A DNA stretch of 64,000 bases. Origin: Nematostella vectensis. Lineage: Eukaryota > Cnidaria > Anthozoa > Actiniaria > Edwardsiidae. The position numbers and the translations under genes were made by a program. The notes under the pieces are model-generated. The model was not told where the DNA came from. It saw only the letters and a program-made list of their open reading frames with translations, and ran no database searches. Positions 60,101 to 64,000 of this stretch are shown here, in pieces. Each line of letters opens with the position of its first letter. Position 1 is the first letter of the stretch. The stretch lies in the NCBI RefSeq assembly GCF_932526225.1, contig NC_064040.1, positions 9,587,356 to 9,651,355 of the forward strand. The letters run 5' to 3'.

Positions 60101-61604
60101 TTTGCAAGGACAATGCTGTGTACATTATTTTTTTTTTGTTTTTCATAATTTATTTAGTGAATACTAGCAATTGTAAGCAAGAAATGCTAGGCAGAATAAC
60201 ACAAAGCTGATTATAAGTGTATAAAAGACACTATTGAACCATGATATAGTGTTCTTATTTTAAATATTGTTGATAATTTCAGAAAAAAATTATATTTTTA
60301 TTACCCGTCCCCAAAATAGCATAATTTACATATGCTAAGCTTTTCTGCTGTAACTTTCTCTTCTTTTTGTGCATTAGGCTAGAATTTATAGCAAGTGTGT
60401 ATTATATGATAGGGAACAATTTTGTTTTCAACATTTTTTGACTGACTTGATTTCAAGTGTATAATGTGATATTTTCTTGTAAATAGTATATTACGTAACA
60501 CCTTAATTAGCATAAATTAATACAAAAAATAATTAGTAAATGGTTAAAAAATTAAAAATGAGGGAACCAATGTGTAGCCCATTTTGTACGCTTTCCATAG
60601 ACATATAGCACAAGCAAATCGGATAAAAGCAGAAGTGGCAGGATATTTTACAATAAGAGACACAAAAAATGGCCCATTTTAGGGCAGGCACCAAAGGTTA
60701 ACAACTGTACTTATTACAATAAAGATATCTTCTTATCAAATATAAGCACAGGTAGCCCAAGTACATTATAAGTAAATTTTTACTGTATGATGAACGAGAT
60801 GGGTCTGACCACACATTCCGAGGCTCTCGCTGAGGCAAATTTTACAGTGTTTTACCGTAATTACCATGTTCCAGATGCATTTCCGAGGCAGCTCTTATAT
60901 GTAGAGTAGAAACATCCAAGATGGATTGTTTGGAGTGGAAAAGCCGCCGATCGAGTGGATATTTTTTGAAAAAATTTGGTCGTAGCGTCGGTGTTCGAAC
61001 ATATCAGCCTGTAGCCTTTCCCTCTGGTTTGAGGAAGATATCTTCGACCAGCTTCCAGGCTTCCAAATAATCAAATAACAACAGGACAGGTTAAGTTATC
61101 ACTTATACTTTTATTTATCACTATTTTCAAGAACTCTGTGATGATTTTCAAGCAAGTTCTCCAGTTATCGGAAACCCTCTTACGAAGCCATATAAACACT
61201 GTATTTCATCTCATTCATAATATAGTAAAAATTTACTTATAATGTACTTGGGCTGCCTGTGACATAAGATTAGTTGTGATATCACAACTAACACTAAAAA
61301 AACTCAATTCATGTTGTTCTATAGTTAACACACAGCAGACATAATCTTAAAATAAGGCTTCGTTGGGAACTGTGCCGTAATATGACCAAGACACGTGCTT
61401 TCTGCGGAGGAAAAACAAGCTCATGTTTTCGGGACCTACCGCTAACTTCTGCGCCTTCACCGGCGGAAAACTCGGTCTAGCTCTACTTTCAACTGTGTCC
61501 ATTTCTTCCTCTTTATCATTTTTTCGTCTTTTCCGGGTTTTAACGGATTGAAATGGTTCTTCTTTTACTGTTTTGTCGCTCTGGCATTCGCTCGTGTCCG
61601 CCAT
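54194..61604 (-). CDS. PNO1: PNO1 (Dim2) KH-domain ribosome assembly factor, seven exons
   Basis: Exons in transcript order: 61440-61604, 57788-57937, 56833-56916, 56195-56255, 55232-55349, 54610-54680 and 54194-54261, all gt/ag and in frame, giving 238 residues (human about 252). The N-terminus is basic with [13 protein letters not shown]. Then come [20 protein letters not shown], the first KH-like fold ([14 protein letters not shown] ... [20 protein letters not shown]), [20 protein letters not shown], and the second KH domain with the [18 protein letters not shown] loop. The C-terminus is [20 protein letters not shown] plus RF. PNO1 binds 20S pre-rRNA in the nucleolus and cytoplasm and works with NOB1 in 40S maturation. 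I prefer the ATG at 61604, in CAACATGGCGGAC, over the one at 61619. Intron 1 (57938-61439) contains a dead piggyBac element. Confidence 0.96.
54676..54995. repeat. 160-bp tandem duplication that copies a splice acceptor
   Basis: Two adjacent copies, 54676-54835 and 54836-54995, share TTAGCACATTCAACCATACA-type sequence and ATAAATTTCATGATTTTCAA with few changes. Copy 1 includes the ttctcaacag acceptor of PNO1 exon 6 (54680). Copy 2 reproduces that acceptor 160 bp upstream on the gene strand. Confidence 0.88.
56338..56466. repeat. Dispersed repeat of about 130 bp, copy 1 (PNO1 intron 3)
   Basis: It shares TTTGAGCTGTTTGCTGTCAG, CTAGCCCACCAGAACAAGTC and GCATGGCTACAGCCTCATCA with 58327-58454, in the same orientation. 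No inverted ends are obvious; it may be a SINE-like or MITE piece. Confidence 0.75.
58327..58454. repeat. Dispersed repeat of about 130 bp, copy 2 (PNO1 intron 1)
   Basis: Second copy of the 56338-56466 repeat, ending about 55 bp before the left end of the piggyBac element. Confidence 0.75.
58508..60697 (+). mobile_element. Defective piggyBac transposon in PNO1 intron 1
   Basis: The terminal inverted repeats CCTTTGGTGCCGGCCCT (58508-58524) and AGGGCAGGCACCAAAGG (60681-60697) differ at one base. TTAA, the piggyBac target, follows the right end (60698-60701); the left copy is mutated. The transposase is broken. 58731-58924 is an acidic N-terminal exon with a TAA at codon 12 (58764) and a gtaagt donor. 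59431-59590 is acidic and Arg/Gly-rich. 59575-59700 holds [14 protein letters not shown], the middle catalytic Asp region, after a large internal deletion. 59662-60080 holds [20 protein letters not shown] and a Cys/His-rich end ([21 protein letters not shown]). The pieces lie in different frames, and two of the three catalytic Asp regions appear lost, so it cannot make active transposase. Confidence 0.88.
60702..61340. other. Rest of PNO1 intron 1
   Basis: No coding sequence. CTTATAATGTACTTGGGCTG (61237-61256) is nearly the inverse of AGCCCAAGTACATTATAAGT (60752-60771), and TTATCAAATATAAGC/GATCACA-type flanks are also partly inverted, so 60750-61260 may be another inverted-repeat element of about 0.5 kb. 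Confidence 0.5.
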
Positions 61605-61728
61605 GTTGATATGGCGCAATGTGTAACTAGTGCCTAGTCTTCACGCGGACACACGGAAACACAGCGGCCAAACCACGGGCTCTAGGATGATCAGAGTAGC
61701 CCCCTTCCCCTCTTGAGCCGCTACTCAG

Positions 61729-61945
61729 GGTTGGGCCCCCGAAGGGTCCCCCGAAATCTCGATGTGCTCGCAGCTTTCGGCTAATGCTCGCATGCTCGCC
61801 CATTTTTCCGCCGTGCTCGCATTGTATTTTTCGATGTGCTTGCTGCTCGATTTATTCAAAAACTAAAAACGCTCGGTCTTGCATAAAAAGCGGGGTGCTC
61901 GCAAGCTCGCAAATTCTCGCCAAAGACCATTCGGGGGCCCTCAGG
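61729..61945. mobile_element. MITE-like element with GGGCCCCCGAA ends
   Basis: GTTGGGCCCCCGAAGGG (61730) is the inverse of TTCGGGGGCCCTCAGGC (61929). The 217-bp interior repeats GCTCGC at least eight times. It lies just upstream of the PNO1 5' end. Confidence 0.6.
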
Positions 61946-62284
61946 CTAGATCAGAGCGGGTTCGAGATCTAAATAAGTAATGTCTCAGTATAAGTAATGT
62001 CTCTTCAGAAAAAAACCCTGTTATTTTAAGAAATATATTGGAATGTTCATTACATACTCAGGCCCGTACCCAGGATTTTTTTTTTTTTGGGGGGGGGGGG
62101 GGGGGTGCGAAATCCGGAAAAAGTGGAACTAATTTCTTGGGGAAGGGGGAGGGAGAGAATAAGTTGTCTGGTACAGATCTGACCATCCCCGAAAGAACAA
62201 AAAGGGGTTTTATTTTATGCCTTTTATAGTATCTCCACGGGACGTTTATTGTCGGATTTGGCTACGTACCAGAGTGATCTAGCT

Positions 62285-63308
62285 TACCGTGAATGACCTA
62301 ATAAACGCTCGGGGCGTTGATTAAACAGGGTCTGGATTGGGGGGGGTCTGCATGTCGGTAGTTAGTTAAAATTTCAATAATTTGTCGGTAGTCGGTGAGA
62401 GTTATCGGTCTTTGTCGGTAGTCTGTGAATCTAAGCTTGTATTCGCTTTTGTACTAGATTTCACGTATAAACAAGATCAAACATTATTTAGGATTGATTA
62501 GTAACTAATAACATATTGATAATACTTAGTTATGGGTTAATAATTGACTGAAAAGTTGACGACCCTGATTAAATTTCGGTGGTCCGAGGGGGGCGTTCAT
62601 TAGGGGAGGCGTTTATTAGAAAGGGGCGTTCTTTACAAACTATGAAAATATAACAAATCCAACAGGCCTAACCAGAGTGAAAATTTCACCGAGGCAAAGT
62701 TAGCCACTGGATGATAAATCCAACAAAAGCAGGTGTTTTAGATTATACTTTTCAATTGTGAAACACTAAACATAAACATTTTACCGAGACGATGAGTGCC
62801 TTATTTGCCTCATGCTGGCTACGGCCCTGCCCAAGTGCAGTGGGGTTCTAGTCTCAGCCAGGATCACTTATATCCTGCGTAGCAAGCGTTACCATGCGAC
62901 GAATGCAATGATTAAAGGGGCAAGTATGCGGTAAACGGAAACGAGAAGTAGGCCTTGTTATTCCTGAATGCTACACTGCGAGGACAAAACAAAAAAAAAT
63001 TGCAGACATCCTAAGCAATGAGATCAGGAACGTTCGAGAGCGGTACCCTCATTTTAAACTTGACATTGAACAAGGCGATACTCGCTTACCAGTGTTGATT
63101 AAGCAGGAAGGCAATTAAATTACCATTTATATTTCCGGAATTTCTATGTCGTTTTAAGCTGGCAGGGAAGGGAGCGGGGGAGGGGCGTTTCAAGTGGGTG
63201 GCGTTTATTAGAGAGGGGCGCTCATTACAAACTTGTAAGCTTAGGGGGGCGTTCATTAGATCAAAGGCGTTCTTTAGATAGGGGGCGTTTATTAGGTCAT
63301 TTACGGTA
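62285..63308. mobile_element. 1.02-kb inverted-repeat element nested in a MITE
   Basis: TACCGTGAATGACCTAATAA (from 62285) and TTATTAGGTCATTTACGGTA (to 63308) form 24-bp ends with one mismatch. GGCGTTTATTAGA and GGGGCGTTC words are repeated near both ends (62580-62640 and 63175-63300). No transposase is visible; it carries a short coding-like stretch at 62912-63118. Confidence 0.75.
62912..63118 (+). pseudogene. Captured coding fragment inside the 1-kb element
   Basis: 69 open codons without ATG, running to a TAA. The frame has a basic KRKREVGLVIPECYTAR and then KIADILSNEIRNVRERYPHF followed by KLDIEQGDTRLPVLIKQ. The second half resembles the N-terminus of methylenetetrahydrofolate dehydrogenases (EIRN...ERYP.FKP..AI.QVGDR...VYIKQK), with changed residues that would fit decay. 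The identification is tentative. Its place inside inverted repeats suggests gene capture by a transposon. Confidence 0.3.
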
Positions 63309-63378
63309 TGCTTTATAGTTTTGTCTACAAATAGCACGCCCATTGGGAACCGGAAGTGGACCTTCGGCCGTTGTGTGT

Positions 63379-63409
<31 letters not shown>

Positions 63410-63508
63410 GGGGGTGTTCGCACACCCTGTGCACACACCCCTGGGTACGGGCCTGATAATGCTGTCTAAAGTTCATCAAAATTACATCAAATACCGATGC
63501 ACTCATAT

Positions 63509-63790
63509 AGGCCCGTACCCAGGATTTGTCTTGGGGGGGGTGTGGAATCCAAAAAAGTGGACCTAATTTTTCCAGGGGGGAGGGGGAGGGAGTTCTCTGA
63601 TAAAATTCTATCCACCTCCGAAATAACAAAAAGGGAATTTTTATGCCTTTGCAGTATCTCCACGGGACGTTTATTATCGGATTTGGCCACATACCCGATT
63701 TCCACCAATAGCACGTCTATTGTTGAGAACCAAAAGTGGACTTTTGGCAGTTGTTGGGGGTGCGTTCGCACCCCCCCTGGGTACGGGCCT
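63509..63790. mobile_element. Intact CCCGTACCCAGG-type MITE, 282 bp
   Basis: Terminal inverted repeats AGGCCCGTACCCAGG (63509-63523) and CCTGGGTACGGGCCT (63776-63790) are perfect. The interior has G-runs on the left and C-runs on the right and no gene. It is the reference copy for the split element to its left. Confidence 0.85.
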
Positions 63791-64000
63791 GTTATACATG
63801 GACAAAAACGTACGGGATTTCCGACTCATAGATGCAATGGCTCTTCAGTATACTCGACCATTTTATAACAAGTAAATTTCAAAAAATAAAAGGATTATTA
63901 ATAACCTGCCTTAAACTCTTATCAACCCTTCCCCCAAACCTAGCCAAACATCAAACCCTAAAGAAAATGTCAATACGATATTTACTCAAATAAGCCCCTC
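63791..64000. other. Window end, nothing recognised
   Basis: AT-rich sequence without a feature I can support. Confidence 0.4.

Larger units (their letters stand above)
62059..63455. mobile_element. CCCGTACCCAGG-type MITE, split by a later insertion
   Basis: The left half 62059-62280 starts CAGGCCCGTACCCAGG and includes ATCTCCACGGGACGTTTATT. The right half 63309-63455 includes AATAGCACGCCCATTGGGAA and ends CCTGGGTACGGGCCTG. The intact relative at 63509-63790 has both halves joined, so the 1-kb element at 62285-63308 was inserted into this copy. Confidence 0.75.

Noticed and set aside
61347-61619. 90-codon minus-strand frame as a separate gene
   Set aside because: It is PNO1 exon 1 reading into intron 1; splicing at 61440 joins it in frame to the 57788-57937 exon.
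63086-63868. Overlapping frames with Pro/His or Cys/Val/Gly runs
   Set aside because: They read through GT and G/C homopolymers of the MITE ends.

Overview
The window is nuclear DNA from an animal, most likely an anthozoan cnidarian such as a sea anemone close to Nematostella. Three things point there: dense multi-exon genes with short 60-120 nt exons and gt/ag introns, a PAN-EGF-D8C secreted protein and a single-exon class A GPCR of cnidarian style, and introns full of short inverted-repeat transposons and minisatellites. The species call is inference. Gene identity rests on reading exons by eye and, for conserved genes, on joining exons in frame.

Layout. 93-17874 (+): the 3' part of a large gene with about sixteen one-exon leucine-rich repeats, a Cys-rich GCC2/GCC3-like stalk and a polytopic membrane domain; 23 exons join in frame to a stop. 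17875-21488: AT-rich gap with a diverged duplication. 21489-23242 (-): HIGD1-type HIG1 protein, head-to-head with intronless cytochrome c at 23991-24320 (+), sharing a 750 bp promoter with a perfect CRE. 25307-27250 (-): single-exon torsin-4A-like AAA+ protein. 27.3-33.3 kb: possible decayed gene, an inverted-repeat element, a G-depleted block and a 13-copy minisatellite. 34286-34981 (-): HDHD3. 36614-38500 (-): DPY30 in five exons. 39-42.8 kb: transposons and tandem repeats. 44395-48057 (+): secreted PAN / half-fibrinogen / 4x EGF / D8C (uromodulin-type) protein. 51466-52371 (+): single-exon class A GPCR, followed by a 38-bp minisatellite. 54194-61604 (-): PNO1 (ribosome assembly) in seven exons, with a dead piggyBac copy in intron 1. 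61.7-63.8 kb: nested miniature transposons, one carrying a captured coding fragment.

The conserved genes are housekeeping: respiration (HIGD1, cytochrome c), chromatin (DPY30), ribosome assembly (PNO1), nuclear envelope/ER (torsin). Several share an ATGGCGG (YY1-like) element at or just upstream of the start codon. The LRR-polytopic gene and the PAN-EGF-D8C gene are the lineage-specific surface or secreted proteins. The most unusual DNA features are a pair of inverted 16-bp minisatellites around exons 15-17 of the LRR gene, the sense copy being packed with splice-donor consensus; a nearly G-free block next to 58-bp inverted repeats; one satellite family at two sites 38 kb apart; and a transposon inserted inside another.
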